Shown: positions 9,472 through 19,034, counted from the first letter of the stretch. The stretch is DNA of 55,591 bases from Alphaproteobacteria bacterium UBA6038 (GCA_002429315.1 DIZC01000041.1:1-55591); one strand, 5' to 3'. Notes: a model not told the origin generated them from the letters alone. Translations and numbers: made by a program.

Positions 9472-9544
9472 AGAGCTCATTGCGACGGTTCTGGCAAAAC
9501 GCCGGGTCTTCTCGTATATCCCGCGGAGATGCCGAGAGGTCGCC

Positions 9545-10924
9545 GTGCCGCAGCCATGGAACCCGTCGAGTTGGCGCTCTAGGCCGATCAGCCAAGTGCC
9601 GGAATATCCGGACCCGGCCGGCCTGGGGGCTGTCGAGGCGCGGCTGAAAACTCATCCCCCGCTCGTCTTCGCCGGCGAAGCGCGCAACTTGATGGCGGGT
9701 TTGGCGCAGGTAGCCGACGGCAAGGCGTTCCTTCTGCAGGGCGGCGATTGCGCCGAGAGTTTCGCCGAATTCCATCCGGACACCATCCGTGACACCTTCA
9801 GAGTGCTCTTGCAGATGTCGGTGATCCTCACCTTCGGCGCGGCGATGCCGATCGTGAAGGTTGGGCGCGTCGCCGGACAATTCGCTAAGCCTCGGAGCGA
9901 AGACACCGAGACCCGCGATGGCGTGACGTTACCCGCGTATCGCGGCGACAACATCAACGGCATCGACTTTACAGAAGAAAGCCGCACCCCCGATCCCGGC
10001 CGCCTGATGCAGGCCTATGCCCAATCCGCCGCGACACTCAATCTCCTACGCGCGTTCGCGAGCGGCGGCTACGCCGATCTGCACAACGTGCATCGCTGGA
10101 CTCTTGGATTTATCGCCGGCTCGCCTTCGGGCGAGCGATACAAGGCGATCGCTCAGCGGATCACCGAAACTCTGGAATTCATGGAAGCCTGCGGCATCAC
10201 GCCGGACTCCACCCCGCAGCTGCGCACCACCGAAGTTTACACCAGTCATGAGGCGCTATTTTTGAACTACGAGCAGGCGCTAACCCGCATCGATTCGACC
10301 AGCGGCGATTGGTACGACACCAGTGCGCATTTCCTCTGGATCGGAGATCGCACGCGCAATCCTTCAGGTGCGCACGTGGAATTCTGTCGCGGCATCAAAA
10401 ATCCTGTCGGGCTTAAATGCGGACCGGCCTTAACCGACAGCGAGTTGTTGAAGCTGATTGCCATTCTGAACCCGGAGAACAAGCCGGGCCGCCTCACGCT
10501 CATCTGCCGCTTCGGCGCGGACAGGATCGCGGAGAAGCTGCCGCGCCTCATCCGCGCTGTGGCTCGCGAAGGCGCGAAGGTGGTGTGGTCTTGCGATCCG
10601 ATGCACGGCAACACCGTGAAGTCGCAAGCCGGCATCAAGACCCGCTCGTTCGACCGTATCCTGAAGGAGGTAAAGACCTTCTTCGAGATTCATCGCGCCG
10701 AAGCTACGCACGCCGGCGGCGTGCATTTCGAGATGACCGGGCAGAACGTCACCGAGTGCCTCGGCGGCGCGCAGGCGATTTCCGAGGAAGACCTCGCGCA
10801 GCGCTACCACACCCATTGCGATCCGCGGCTGAACGCGAGCCAGGCGCTCGAGCTTGCATTTCTCATGGCGGAGAGCTTGCGCACCGAGCGCATGAAGGAC
10901 GTCCACTTCGCCGCTTCCGCCTGA
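9545..10924 (+). CDS. Class II 3-deoxy-7-phosphoheptulonate synthase (DAHP synthase)
   Basis: First step of the shikimate pathway: condenses phosphoenolpyruvate and erythrose-4-P. The sequence is the class II (plant/mycobacterial) type: LLQGGDCAESFAEF, YRGDNINGIDF, DLHNVHRW, SHEALFLNYEQ, WIGDRTRNP.GAHVEF and WSCDPMHGNT with metal-binding Cys/His/Glu/Asp residues in place. 459 residues, normal for the class. Start chosen at GTG 9545 because GAGAGG lies 6 nt upstream and the product begins PQPWNPSSWRSRP, the usual N-terminus; the open frame extends 62 codons back into gor. It follows gor by about 70 bp on the same strand. Confidence 0.94.
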   Translation: MPQPWNPSSWRSRPISQVPEYPDPAGLGAVEARLKTHPPLVFAGEARNLMAGLAQVADGKAFLLQGGDCAESFAEFHPDTIRDTFRVLLQMSVILTFGAAMPIVKVGRVAGQFAKPRSEDTETRDGVTLPAYRGDNINGIDFTEESRTPDPGRLMQAYAQSAATLNLLRAFASGGYADLHNVHRWTLGFIAGSPSGERYKAIAQRITETLEFMEACGITPDSTPQLRTTEVYTSHEALFLNYEQALTRIDSTSGDWYDTSAHFLWIGDRTRNPSGAHVEFCRGIKNPVGLKCGPALTDSELLKLIAILNPENKPGRLTLICRFGADRIAEKLPRLIRAVAREGAKVVWSCDPMHGNTVKSQAGIKTRSFDRILKEVKTFFEIHRAEATHAGGVHFEMTGQNVTECLGGAQAISEEDLAQRYHTHCDPRLNASQALELAFLMAESLRTERMKDVHFAASA

Positions 10925-10961
10925 ATGTGGCACAAGATTCGCCGCTTGGGGGGCGGATAGC

Positions 10962-11693
10962 ATGGGTGTCGCGCGTCTTTTGGCGAAAGGCTGGGCGGTG
11001 TTCTGCCTGTTCGCGGGCGCGCACGCTCTTGTGCATGCCTTGTCGCCGGGCGTTCCCGTGCTGCAGGCGCTTGAGCCAAATGCGATTCCCGTCTTCCTGT
11101 TCGGCGCGATGGGCTTGTTGTTCATCGCCGGCTACGGATTTTCGAGCGGACACCTCCTCTCGCGGTTCAAGCCGCTGCATTTCGTGCCCGGCTTCAATGA
11201 GATCGTCTTCGTTCTCTTCGCGGTGTTGAGCTTCATCGTCCAGATACTGCCGCACCATCTTTCGTGGGGTATTCTCAATGCGCTGGAGGCGGCGATCCGG
11301 TTCGCAGTGCCGGGGCAACGCGCGCTGGAAGTCAATCTCGCGTGCTGCAATCTTGATGGGGGGCGGGCGTTTGCCGCCGCTGTGGGCTGGCTGCTCGCCT
11401 TTATCTTTCTCGGTTCCGCAATCTCCCGTCTGCGCATCGCGGCGGCGCTGGTCCGTCTGGAGCGCAAGCGACGGATCGAGCCGCTGGGGCCCACGGGAAT
11501 CGCATTTGCGCTCGGGCTTGCGGCGGTGGCGGGAATCCAGGCCCTGTTCATCGGTTCCCTGTTCCGATTGCTGCCGTGCCAGGCGCTATCGGGAATCCTG
11601 GGGGCGGTGTTGATCGGCGTGGGACCCTTGATGCTGGCCTATCTCGTTGCCGCCGCGCTCATCAACCTGCTGGCTGCAAGCCCTGAGACCTGA
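10962..11693 (+). CDS. Hypothetical polytopic membrane protein
   Basis: 243 residues, strongly hydrophobic, with about six predicted membrane segments and a short basic loop (LVRLERKRRIE) in the middle. It contains three Cys residues in NLACCNLDG and LLPCQ. I do not recognise a family. It sits 37 bp after the DAHP synthase gene on the same strand and runs toward the ABC operon, leaving almost no space (2 bp) between convergent stops. No signal for a specific role. Confidence 0.7.
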   Translation: MGVARLLAKGWAVFCLFAGAHALVHALSPGVPVLQALEPNAIPVFLFGAMGLLFIAGYGFSSGHLLSRFKPLHFVPGFNEIVFVLFAVLSFIVQILPHHLSWGILNALEAAIRFAVPGQRALEVNLACCNLDGGRAFAAAVGWLLAFIFLGSAISRLRIAAALVRLERKRRIEPLGPTGIAFALGLAAVAGIQALFIGSLFRLLPCQALSGILGAVLIGVGPLMLAYLVAAALINLLAASPET

Positions 11694-11695
11694 AT

Positions 11696-13240
11696 TCACT
11701 TTCGAATTCGTTGCACCAGCCACTTTGCAACATCTTCCGGCGTGCGTTTGTCGCGATCGACCATCAGATTGGCGCGCTGCATGGTGGTAAGATCGATTCG
11801 GCCGGCAAGCGGCTTCAGCGCCGCGAAGAATTTCGCATCCTGTGCTCGCTTCGGCGAGAGCAGCAAGACGGCGTCATAAGGCGGCAGCGCGGATTTGGGA
11901 TCCGACAGCAGCTTCAGATGGTATTCTGCGATGCGGCCATCGCTGGAAAACGCCGATATGACGTCGACGTCGCCATCGCTCAGCGCGCGATACATGAAGG
12001 TGGGCTGATAGCTGCGCTGCACGGCAAAGTGCATCCTATACGTCTTCACGATGCTGGCCCATTCCGGCCGGGAGAAGAATTCATAGTCGCCGCCGATTTT
12101 CATGCGCGGCGCATAGGCCGCGAGGTCTGCAAGCGTCTCGATGTCCAGCGCTTTGGCTTTGTCGCGCCGCATCGCCAGCACATACGCATTTTCGAAACCA
12201 AGCGAACCGACATCGAGGATGCCGTACGTCGTCTTGAGCCAGCGCGCCACCTGTTGCAGCACCGCCGCGCGCCCCGGCATGTCGTGGCGGTGCATTTCGT
12301 TGGCCCAGATCGTGCCGGAGTAATCGACGTAAGCATCCACATCGCCGGCGACGAGTGCCCGAAATATGATGGTCGAGCCCAGATCGCTGCGGCGAATGCT
12401 GGGAACGCCAGCCTTGGCCAGTTGATCCGCGATGACCGCACTGAGGATGTACTGCTCTTCGAAATTCTTTGCGCCGATCACCGCCCGTCCGCTCGCAGTT
12501 CCAATGAGCGGGACGAGGCTTGCTGCGATCACCACGACCACACCGATGAACGCGGCAATGAGGCGGGCTCGGGACCGTTGTGCGAAGCCCGTTTCGGCGA
12601 GAGCCAGCAGTCGATCGATAACCAGCGCCAATGCACCGGCCGCAACGCAGCCGAACAGCACGAAAATCCAGTTTTCGGTCTGCAGCCCGGTGAAGATGTA
12701 GTTGCCGAGGCTGGTCTGGCCGACTGGAGTCGACAAGGTGGCGGTTCCGATAACCCACACCGCCGCGATGCGGATACCGGCCATGATCACCGGGGCGGCA
12801 AGCGGAAGTTCGACGATGAGCAGCGATTGCCGCGGCGTCATGCCCACGGCTCGCGCGGCTGTCTTCACCGCCGGATCGAGGCCCATCAATGCGGCAATGG
12901 TGTTCCGCAACACGGGTAGCATCGAATAAAGCGTCAGCGCGAGGAGTGCGGGCAGAAAACCCAGCGCCGGAATGCGCAAGCCGAACGCGCGCGCGGTAAA
13001 GACCGAGAGCGCGAGCAGAACGGGATAGAAGAGCGCGAGCAGCGCCAGTCCCGGGATCGTCTGCACGATGTTAGCAAGAGCAAGGACCGGCTCGCGCAAG
13101 CTTCGCGATTGCGCAGAGACAATCGCGAGCGGCAGGCTGATCGCGATGCCGAGGAGAAGCGCCGACACGCTCAGCAGCACATGCTGGCCCAGATAATCGG
13201 GAAGCACGGCCATGGCCGCGGCAAAGGCCCCATTGCTCAT
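11696..13240 (-). CDS. ABC importer: permease fused to a quaternary-amine-type substrate-binding domain (OpuB/EgtU-like)
   Basis: 514 residues. Residues 1-230 form a BPD-type permease of the glycine betaine/choline (OpuBB) class, with the EAA loop AARAVGMTPRQSLLIVELPLAAPVIMAG and TALSTPVGQ.SLGNYIF-like segment. After a further membrane helix near 232-250, residues 255-514 are a periplasmic substrate-binding domain of the OpuAC/OsmX type (GAKNFEEQYILSAVIADQL, DAYVDYSGTIW, DVISAFSSDGRI). The same fusion is known in choline/betaine importers and in the ergothioneine importer EgtU. Its start overlaps the ATPase stop by 4 nt (ATGA), so both are one operon. Substrate cannot be read from sequence alone. 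Confidence 0.88.
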   Translation of the reverse strand: MSNGAFAAAMAVLPDYLGQHVLLSVSALLLGIAISLPLAIVSAQSRSLREPVLALANIVQTIPGLALLALFYPVLLALSVFTARAFGLRIPALGFLPALLALTLYSMLPVLRNTIAALMGLDPAVKTAARAVGMTPRQSLLIVELPLAAPVIMAGIRIAAVWVIGTATLSTPVGQTSLGNYIFTGLQTENWIFVLFGCVAAGALALVIDRLLALAETGFAQRSRARLIAAFIGVVVVIAASLVPLIGTASGRAVIGAKNFEEQYILSAVIADQLAKAGVPSIRRSDLGSTIIFRALVAGDVDAYVDYSGTIWANEMHRHDMPGRAAVLQQVARWLKTTYGILDVGSLGFENAYVLAMRRDKAKALDIETLADLAAYAPRMKIGGDYEFFSRPEWASIVKTYRMHFAVQRSYQPTFMYRALSDGDVDVISAFSSDGRIAEYHLKLLSDPKSALPPYDAVLLLSPKRAQDAKFFAALKPLAGRIDLTTMQRANLMVDRDKRTPEDVAKWLVQRIRK

Positions 13241-14010
13241 GGCGCAGGGATTGGGTTCAGCGCAGCCGCGAGCCGTTGCGCGCGCCGGCGCGGACTGTCG
13301 ATCATATGGCGGACGAAATCATCGGATGGAGCATCGATTAATTGCTGCGGTGTTCCTGACTGAACAATCCCGCCGTCCCGCATCACCACGATTCTATCGG
13401 CAAGGAGCAACGCTTCGGTCATGTCGTGGGTGACAAGAATGGTCGTGAGGCCGAGGCGGTCGTGGATATCGCGATAATCGGTGCCCAGTTCGTCGCGCAC
13501 CAGCGGATCGAGCGCGCCGAACGGCTCATCCATCAGCATGATGTTCGGGCGTGCCGCGAGCGCGCGCGCGACTCCCACCCGCTGCTGCTCTCCACCGGAC
13601 AGCTGCTTCGGAAGCCGTTCCCCGTAACGCTCCGGAGCAAGGTGCACCAGTTCCAGCAGCTCGCGCACGCGCGCCGCGATTTCCTGGCGTGACCAGCCCA
13701 GCAGCCGCGGCGTAATGGCGATGTTCTCGGAGACCGTCAGATGCGGAAACAGTCCAATGCCTTGGAAGACGAAGCCGATCCGGCGGCGAAGCGCGACCGG
13801 GTCCAGCGCGCTGATATTCTGCCCGTCAATGGCGATGGTTCCGGCGGACGGCTCGATCAGCCGGTTGAGCAGCAGCAGCGTCGTGCTCTTGCCGGATCCC
13901 GAAGGCCCGATCAGCACTGCGAATTCTTTTTCTTGAATTTCGAGCGTAAGCGACCGGACGGCTGGCGTCCCCGCGCCATAGTCCTTGCGTACCCCTTCTA
14001 ACCGGATCAT
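13237..14010 (-). CDS. ABC importer ATPase, glycine betaine/choline (OpuBA/EgtV) class
   Basis: 257 residues. Walker A GPSGSGKSTT, Q-loop FVFQGIGLFPHLTV, signature LSGGEQQRVGVARALA, Walker B IMLMDEPFGALDP and the H-loop THDM are all intact, so it should hydrolyse ATP. It ends shortly after residue 245 and lacks the C-terminal CBS domains present in osmoregulated OpuA/ProV ATPases, so osmotic gating through CBS is not expected. First gene of the two-gene importer operon; the permease/binding-protein fusion overlaps its stop. Diverges from the mreB leader region. Confidence 0.92.
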   Translation of the reverse strand: MIRLEGVRKDYGAGTPAVRSLTLEIQEKEFAVLIGPSGSGKSTTLLLLNRLIEPSAGTIAIDGQNISALDPVALRRRIGFVFQGIGLFPHLTVSENIAITPRLLGWSRQEIAARVRELLELVHLAPERYGERLPKQLSGGEQQRVGVARALAARPNIMLMDEPFGALDPLVRDELGTDYRDIHDRLGLTTILVTHDMTEALLLADRIVVMRDGGIVQSGTPQQLIDAPSDDFVRHMIDSPRRRAQRLAAALNPIPAP

Positions 14011-14445
14011 CGGATCGTCCCGATTGTGGCCTTATCATGACCTGCTCATCGGTACTATTCCGGGACACCGTCCGCGCCTAAACCCCGCGGCAAAGAATCT
14101 CCTTCGCTGCCTTCTCGAACTATTGCCCGGCGCTACAAATCCGGCGTAAAACCGCCGCAACGATGCCGAAAGCCATGCAATTACGCTGGCTTAGGCATCG
14201 CTGTTTTAAGGCGGCGTGCTTACTCGGCCCTCGGCGGGCGATGAAGACGGCGCACGGCGGATCGCGAGCGGGGATTTCCGCAATCGACTTCTGTGCCGCA
14301 TGAGCTCAAGCGCTTTCGAGAAACGAAAAGGGCGGTTGCTGGACGTATTAGCCGTCTTGCGTTGGAACGTCTCCAAACGGGCAGCCGCCGCGTTCGGAAT
14401 AGACCTTGGCAGTCGTGACGGCCGGAAAGGAATGGCAAACAGAGC
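14011..14445. promoter_or_regulatory. 435-bp mreB upstream region with a strong hairpin
   Basis: No convincing gene here. At 14162..14199 an inverted repeat pairs GATGCC with GGCATC and AAGCCA with TGGCTT across a short internal loop, leaving an 11-nt loop. It has no T-run directly after it (GCTGTTTTAAGG follows), so it is not a typical intrinsic terminator. The region must contain promoters for the ABC operon (minus) and probably mreB (plus); I could not assign -35/-10 boxes with confidence. Confidence 0.5.
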
Positions 14446-15486
14446 ATGTTCGGCAGCTTACTCGGTGTCTTATCGAGCGACATGGCAATCGATCTCGGGA
14501 CGGCCAACACGCTGGTCTATGTCCGCGGCCGCGGCATCGTCCTGAACGAGCCGTCCGTCGTCGCGACTTACACGAAAGGCGGCAAAAGACAGGTTAGGGC
14601 GGTCGGCAACGACGCCAAGATGATGCTAGGCCGCACGCCGGGGAACATCGAGGCGATCCGGCCGATGCGGGACGGCGTGATCGCCGACTTCGAAATCGCG
14701 GAGGAGATGATCAAGCATTTCATCCGCAAGGTTCACAACCGACGGTCTTTCGCCAATCCCATGATCATCGTTTGTGTGCCGTCCGGTTCTACCGCGGTGG
14801 AGCGGCGTGCGATTCAGGAATCGGCGCTCTCGGCCGGCGCGCGGCGCGTCTTCCTCATCGAAGAGCCGATGGCAGCCGCGATCGGCGCCGGCCTTCCTGT
14901 GGGCGAGCCGACCGGCTCCATGATCGTGGATATCGGCGGCGGAACGACCGAAGTTGCGGTGCTTTCGCTTGGCGGGATTGTCTATTCGCGCTCGGTGCGC
15001 GTGGGCGGCGACAAAATGGATGAGGCGGTCATCGCCTATATCCGGCGGCACCAGAACCTCTTGATTGGGGAGGCCAGCGCCGAACGCATCAAAAAGGAAA
15101 TCGGGACTGCCGCACCGCCGGCCGATGGCGGCGGGGTAACATTGGAGATCAAGGGTCGGGACCTCCTGAACGGCGTTCCCAAGGAGATCACCATCACCCA
15201 GCGCCATATTGCCGAAGCGCTGGCCGAGCCGACAAGCCAAATTGTGGAAGCCGTGAAGGTGGCTCTGGAAGCGACTCCGCCCGAACTGGCGGCGGACATC
15301 GTGGACAAGGGCATCGTGCTGACCGGGGGAGGGTCGTTGTTGGCAAACCTCGACCAGGTGCTGCGCGAAGAGACCGGCCTCCCGGTTTCGATTGCCGATG
15401 ACCCACTGTCTTGCGTGGCGCTGGGGACTGGCCGCGTGCTGGAAAACCCGAAATCGATGCGCCATGTTTTGTCCACAGCGTTCTAG
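14446..15486 (+). CDS. mreB: Rod shape-determining actin homologue MreB
   Basis: Bacterial actin that polymerises under the inner membrane and directs lateral wall synthesis. 346 residues, the family length. Nucleotide-binding elements are visible: phosphate 1 AIDLGTANTLVYV, phosphate 2 IVDIGGGTTEVAVLS, and the adenosine motif GIVLTGGGSLLANLD. The N-terminus MFGSLLGVLSSD carries the short amphipathic segment. First gene of the mreBCD-mrdA-rodA cluster; mreC follows after 33 bp. Confidence 0.97.
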   Translation: MFGSLLGVLSSDMAIDLGTANTLVYVRGRGIVLNEPSVVATYTKGGKRQVRAVGNDAKMMLGRTPGNIEAIRPMRDGVIADFEIAEEMIKHFIRKVHNRRSFANPMIIVCVPSGSTAVERRAIQESALSAGARRVFLIEEPMAAAIGAGLPVGEPTGSMIVDIGGGTTEVAVLSLGGIVYSRSVRVGGDKMDEAVIAYIRRHQNLLIGEASAERIKKEIGTAAPPADGGGVTLEIKGRDLLNGVPKEITITQRHIAEALAEPTSQIVEAVKVALEATPPELAADIVDKGIVLTGGGSLLANLDQVLREETGLPVSIADDPLSCVALGTGRVLENPKSMRHVLSTAF

Positions 15487-15519
15487 TAGGGGTGGGAGCG
15501 CAACGAACTGGTAGCTTAA

Positions 15520-16614
15520 ATGGCGAACGGGACCTGGAGGATCGCGCGCAGTAGAAGCAGCGCTCAGCTTCCGCTCGTCCTTTCCGCGGTGCTGGCACTT
15601 CTCCTTCTGGTGGCCGGCAAGGCGCATTTTGGCCCGTTCGAGAGGGCCCGAACGGCCATCACGGACAAGGCCGCACCGGCCCTGCAGGCGGTGAATGTGC
15701 CGGTGGTTGCGGCGACCCGCTGGGCCGGCGGCATTCGCCACTTTTTCGATGTGTACAGCGACAATCAGCGGCTGCGGGAGGAGAACGCAAGGCTGCTTCA
15801 ATGGCATAGCGCCGCAGTGACGCTTCAGAGTCAGATCCGCCACTACCAACTTCTGCTGAAGACCGTTCCCGATCCCTCCTATTCTGCCGTTACGGCAAAG
15901 GTCATCGCCCGCTCCAGCCAGCCCTTCCTTGAAACAATCGTGCTGAATGCCGGCAGACGCGAGGGGGTGAAGCCGGGGCAGGCGGTGGTCGATGTCCGAG
16001 GATTGGTAGGGCGGATCTACGTTGCCGGCGAGCGCACGTCCTGGGTCATTGTCCTTAATGATCTGAACAGCCGGGTGCCGGTGCTGATTCGGCCCGGAAA
16101 TGTGCAGGCGATCCTTACAGGTACCAACGCAACCGAGCCCAATCTGGAAGCGCTTCCGCAGAACGCGAAGCTGAAAAATGGGGAGGAGGTCGTGACCTCC
16201 GGGGACGGCGGGTTGCTGCCACCGGGATTGCCCGTCGGGCTGGTTTCCGTCAGCGGCGGAGAGATCAAGGCGGCGCTGTTTGCCGATCCCCTCACGGCCG
16301 GGGAGGTGCGAATTCTGAACTTCACATCGCCCATCGAGCAGATGCCGAAGCCCTCAGATAAGGATCTGCCGGCGCCTCCCGTGACGCCGCCTTCGCCACA
16401 AGCGAGTGCCGTGCAGCAACCCTCGGAGGCCCCGAAGCCCACCGCACAGACCGTACACACCGTCGCATCGGCGCTCGCTGCCTCGCCACGCCCGACGCGG
16501 ACTGCCCCCCATCCGACGCGACACGCCGTTCAGCCCGGGACCGAACCGGCAGACCAGGCGCGGCAACCGGATGACACGGCGCCGAATCCGACCGACGATC
16601 AAAACGATCAATGA
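15520..16614 (+). CDS. mreC: Rod shape-determining protein MreC
   Basis: Periplasmic scaffold linking MreB to the PBP2-RodA synthase. 364 residues: one membrane anchor at about 18-38 (LPLVLSAVLALLLLVAG), a coiled-coil segment around 80-110 (NQRLREENARLLQWHS), then the MreC beta-barrel domains (GLVGRIYVAGERTSWVIVLND, VVTSGDGGLLPPGLPVG). The last 90 residues are a low-complexity tail rich in Pro, Ala, Gln and Asp, longer than in E. coli and common in alphaproteobacteria. Located between mreB and mreD. Confidence 0.95.
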   Translation: MANGTWRIARSRSSAQLPLVLSAVLALLLLVAGKAHFGPFERARTAITDKAAPALQAVNVPVVAATRWAGGIRHFFDVYSDNQRLREENARLLQWHSAAVTLQSQIRHYQLLLKTVPDPSYSAVTAKVIARSSQPFLETIVLNAGRREGVKPGQAVVDVRGLVGRIYVAGERTSWVIVLNDLNSRVPVLIRPGNVQAILTGTNATEPNLEALPQNAKLKNGEEVVTSGDGGLLPPGLPVGLVSVSGGEIKAALFADPLTAGEVRILNFTSPIEQMPKPSDKDLPAPPVTPPSPQASAVQQPSEAPKPTAQTVHTVASALAASPRPTRTAPHPTRHAVQPGTEPADQARQPDDTAPNPTDDQNDQ

Positions 16615-16635
16615 TTCGTCTCAAACCGGCGCGCC

Positions 16636-17145
16636 ATGTCCATACCCTCGCTATTCGCAGCCACCATTCCCCTGCTATGCGGGCTGATTGGGGTCTTGCT
16701 TTCGTGCATGCCGGTATCGTTGACCGGAGGCATGGTGCCACCGCCCCTACTGGGGTTCATGCCGGTTTACTTCTGGTGTCTGATCAGGCCGGACCTGATG
16801 CCGGCCGCCGTAGCTTTTGCAGTCGGCCTGGCACAGGATCTCCTGACCGGCGGCCCGGTCGGTTTATGGACCGCATCGTTTATCGCCAGCTATGCGTTTG
16901 TGGACAGACAACGGGATTCGTTCGCAGGCCTGGCCGGAATTGGCGCCATTCTGGGGTTCGCTCTGGCAATGCTGATCGTGTCGGGCGCCGCCTTTGTGAT
17001 CGGGTGGGTCTATTTTTGGCACGTCCCGCCCGTGACGCCGCTTTTGCTTCAGGTGGCCGTCAGCGTGTTGTGCTACATTCCGGTGTTGCCGGTTCTGCAT
17101 TGGGTGCAGCAGAGGGTGGTCGGTCCGTTGCGGAGTGAGTTCTAG
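16636..17145 (+). CDS. mreD: Rod shape-determining membrane protein MreD
   Basis: 169-residue protein with five to six membrane segments and the conserved MreD region in which FLxGLxQDLLxGxPxGL appears as VGLAQDLLTGGPVGLWT. Its stop codon overlaps the GTG start of mrdA by one base (TAGTG), which supports translational coupling. Identity comes from this motif together with its position after mreC; MreD sequences are otherwise divergent. Confidence 0.9.
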   Translation: MSIPSLFAATIPLLCGLIGVLLSCMPVSLTGGMVPPPLLGFMPVYFWCLIRPDLMPAAVAFAVGLAQDLLTGGPVGLWTASFIASYAFVDRQRDSFAGLAGIGAILGFALAMLIVSGAAFVIGWVYFWHVPPVTPLLLQVAVSVLCYIPVLPVLHWVQQRVVGPLRSEF

Positions 17146-19034
17146 TGCCGCTGTTCGATCCTAAGGACAAAAGCCGTTACGCGATCTTCACACGGCGAAC
17201 CCTGATGATGACGGGCACGATGACGGCTGTTTTCGCTGTGCTCGGCGGCCGGCTCTATCAACTCGAGGTCCTGGAAGGCGATCAGTTCAAAACGAAATCG
17301 GAGGAAAACCGCGTCAGCGAACGATTGGTGGCGCCACCGCGCGGCCGCATTCTCGATCGCTTCGGGGTGGAGCTGGCCAACAACCGCCGGAATTTCCGGG
17401 TGCTCCTCATTCCCGAGCAGGTGACGAGCAGCGTGAGATCCGCGCTCGACGAGATCTCCCGGATATTGTTTCTCCCCGACCGCCAGCGCGAGCGCGTGTT
17501 GCGGGAGGTGAATCAAAACAAGCCATTTGTGCCTGTCATCGTGGCGGAGAACTTGTCCTGGGAGGATTTTGCGCGGGTTAATTTGCATTTACCGTATCTT
17601 GCCGGTGTTCAGCCCGATGTCGGCCAAACCCGCGCCTATCCGTTCGCGGACGAGCTTGCGCATATTTTGGGCTATGTTGCCGCCGTCTCTCCTGCCGAAC
17701 AGGCGGCCGAGCCTGATCCTCTGCTGGAGTTGCCTGGCTTTCGAATTGGCAAGCGCGGCGTCGAGAAGGAGTTCGAGACTCAAATCCGCGGCGTTGCGGG
17801 GGTCAGCCGCGTCGAAGTCAATGCTTATGGACGGGTGGTGCGGGAGCTCAGTCGCGAGACCGGCGAAGCGGGCTCGGACGTGTATCTTACCATCGACCAC
17901 GAGCTGCAGCACTTCGTGGCGCAGCGGCTCGGGACGGAAAGTGCCGCGGCTGTTGTCATGGACGTGACGAACGGAGACGTGCTGGCGCTCGCGTCCACCC
18001 CCGCCTTCGATCCGAACCTGTTCAATGTGGGCGTTTCCACTGCGCAATGGAAAACATGGACGTCCGACGATCATACGCCGTTGATCAACAAGGCCGTGGC
18101 GGGTCTCTACCCGCCGGGTTCGACGATCAAACCGGCCATGGCGCTGGCCGCCGTCGATGCGGGGCTGGAAAAGTTGCAGGTGTTTTGCACGGGGGCCATT
18201 ACCCTCGGCAATCATGAGTTCCATTGCTGGAACAAACATGGCCATGGTCACGTCGACCTGCACCGCGGCATCGTCGCCTCATGCGATGTTTTCTTTTACG
18301 AAGTGGCGCGGCGACTCGGGATCGATAGAATCGAGGCTGCCGCCCATCGGCTTGCCTTCGGCGCGCAAACTGGCATCGAATTGCCGGGCGAGAAAGCCGG
18401 CGTCGTTCCGGGCCGGGCGTGGAAGGAGGCGCATTATGGCGTGCCTTGGCAGCAGGGCGAAACGCTGAACACCGGCATTGGCCAAGGCTACATTCTGGTT
18501 ACCCCCCTTCAGCTCTGCACGCTGGCCGCTAGAATTGCCAGCGGCAACGCGGTGTTCCCGCGCATCACGCGCATCATCGGACGCACCGCCGAGGTGCGGC
18601 CGGAACTCGACAGGCTCGCTTTTTCCGATGATGCGTTGGCGGCCGTGCGCTCCGGCATGAATGGCGTCACGAACCAGCCCGGCGGCACTGCGTTCGCATG
18701 GCGGATCGCGCAGCCCGGCTTCGAGATGGCCGGCAAGACGGGAACCGCGCAGGTGCGCGTGATTTCGCGCGAAGAACATTATGCCGGTGTGAGAAAGAAC
18801 CAGTCGCTGCCCTGGAAATTGCGCGACCATGCGCTGTTCATCGCCTTCGCGCCGGTGACGCGGCCCCGCTACGCGTGCGCCGTCATTGTCGAGCACGGCG
18901 GATTGCCGGAGCACCCGCAAGTCCAGATGGCGCGCGACATTCTGCTGTATGCACAGCAGCGGGATCCGCTGAAGTTGCCCACCGCCTACCCCCTCAGCGC
19001 GGCCACAGCGGCGACCAGGAGCGGCAAGGCATGA
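17145..19034 (+). CDS. mrdA: Penicillin-binding protein 2 (elongasome transpeptidase)
   Basis: Monofunctional class B PBP that crosslinks lateral-wall peptidoglycan with RodA. 629 residues: one N-terminal membrane anchor at about 20-40, the dimerisation domain with PPRGRILDRFGVELANN, and a C-terminal transpeptidase domain. The active-site SxxK is Ser326-Thr-Ile-Lys329 in PPGSTIKPAM, the second motif is SCD in VASCDVFFYE, and KTG is in AGKTGTAQV, all as expected for PBP2. GTG start at 17145 overlaps mreD; the stop overlaps the rodA start as ATGA. Confidence 0.96.
   Translation: MPLFDPKDKSRYAIFTRRTLMMTGTMTAVFAVLGGRLYQLEVLEGDQFKTKSEENRVSERLVAPPRGRILDRFGVELANNRRNFRVLLIPEQVTSSVRSALDEISRILFLPDRQRERVLREVNQNKPFVPVIVAENLSWEDFARVNLHLPYLAGVQPDVGQTRAYPFADELAHILGYVAAVSPAEQAAEPDPLLELPGFRIGKRGVEKEFETQIRGVAGVSRVEVNAYGRVVRELSRETGEAGSDVYLTIDHELQHFVAQRLGTESAAAVVMDVTNGDVLALASTPAFDPNLFNVGVSTAQWKTWTSDDHTPLINKAVAGLYPPGSTIKPAMALAAVDAGLEKLQVFCTGAITLGNHEFHCWNKHGHGHVDLHRGIVASCDVFFYEVARRLGIDRIEAAAHRLAFGAQTGIELPGEKAGVVPGRAWKEAHYGVPWQQGETLNTGIGQGYILVTPLQLCTLAARIASGNAVFPRITRIIGRTAEVRPELDRLAFSDDALAAVRSGMNGVTNQPGGTAFAWRIAQPGFEMAGKTGTAQVRVISREEHYAGVRKNQSLPWKLRDHALFIAFAPVTRPRYACAVIVEHGGLPEHPQVQMARDILLYAQQRDPLKLPTAYPLSAATAATRSGKA

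Noticed and set aside
8014..9480. 488-residue minus-strand frame antisense to gor
   Set aside because: Gor is unambiguous by its disulfide and FAD motifs; the antisense frame is His/Arg-rich mirror sequence.
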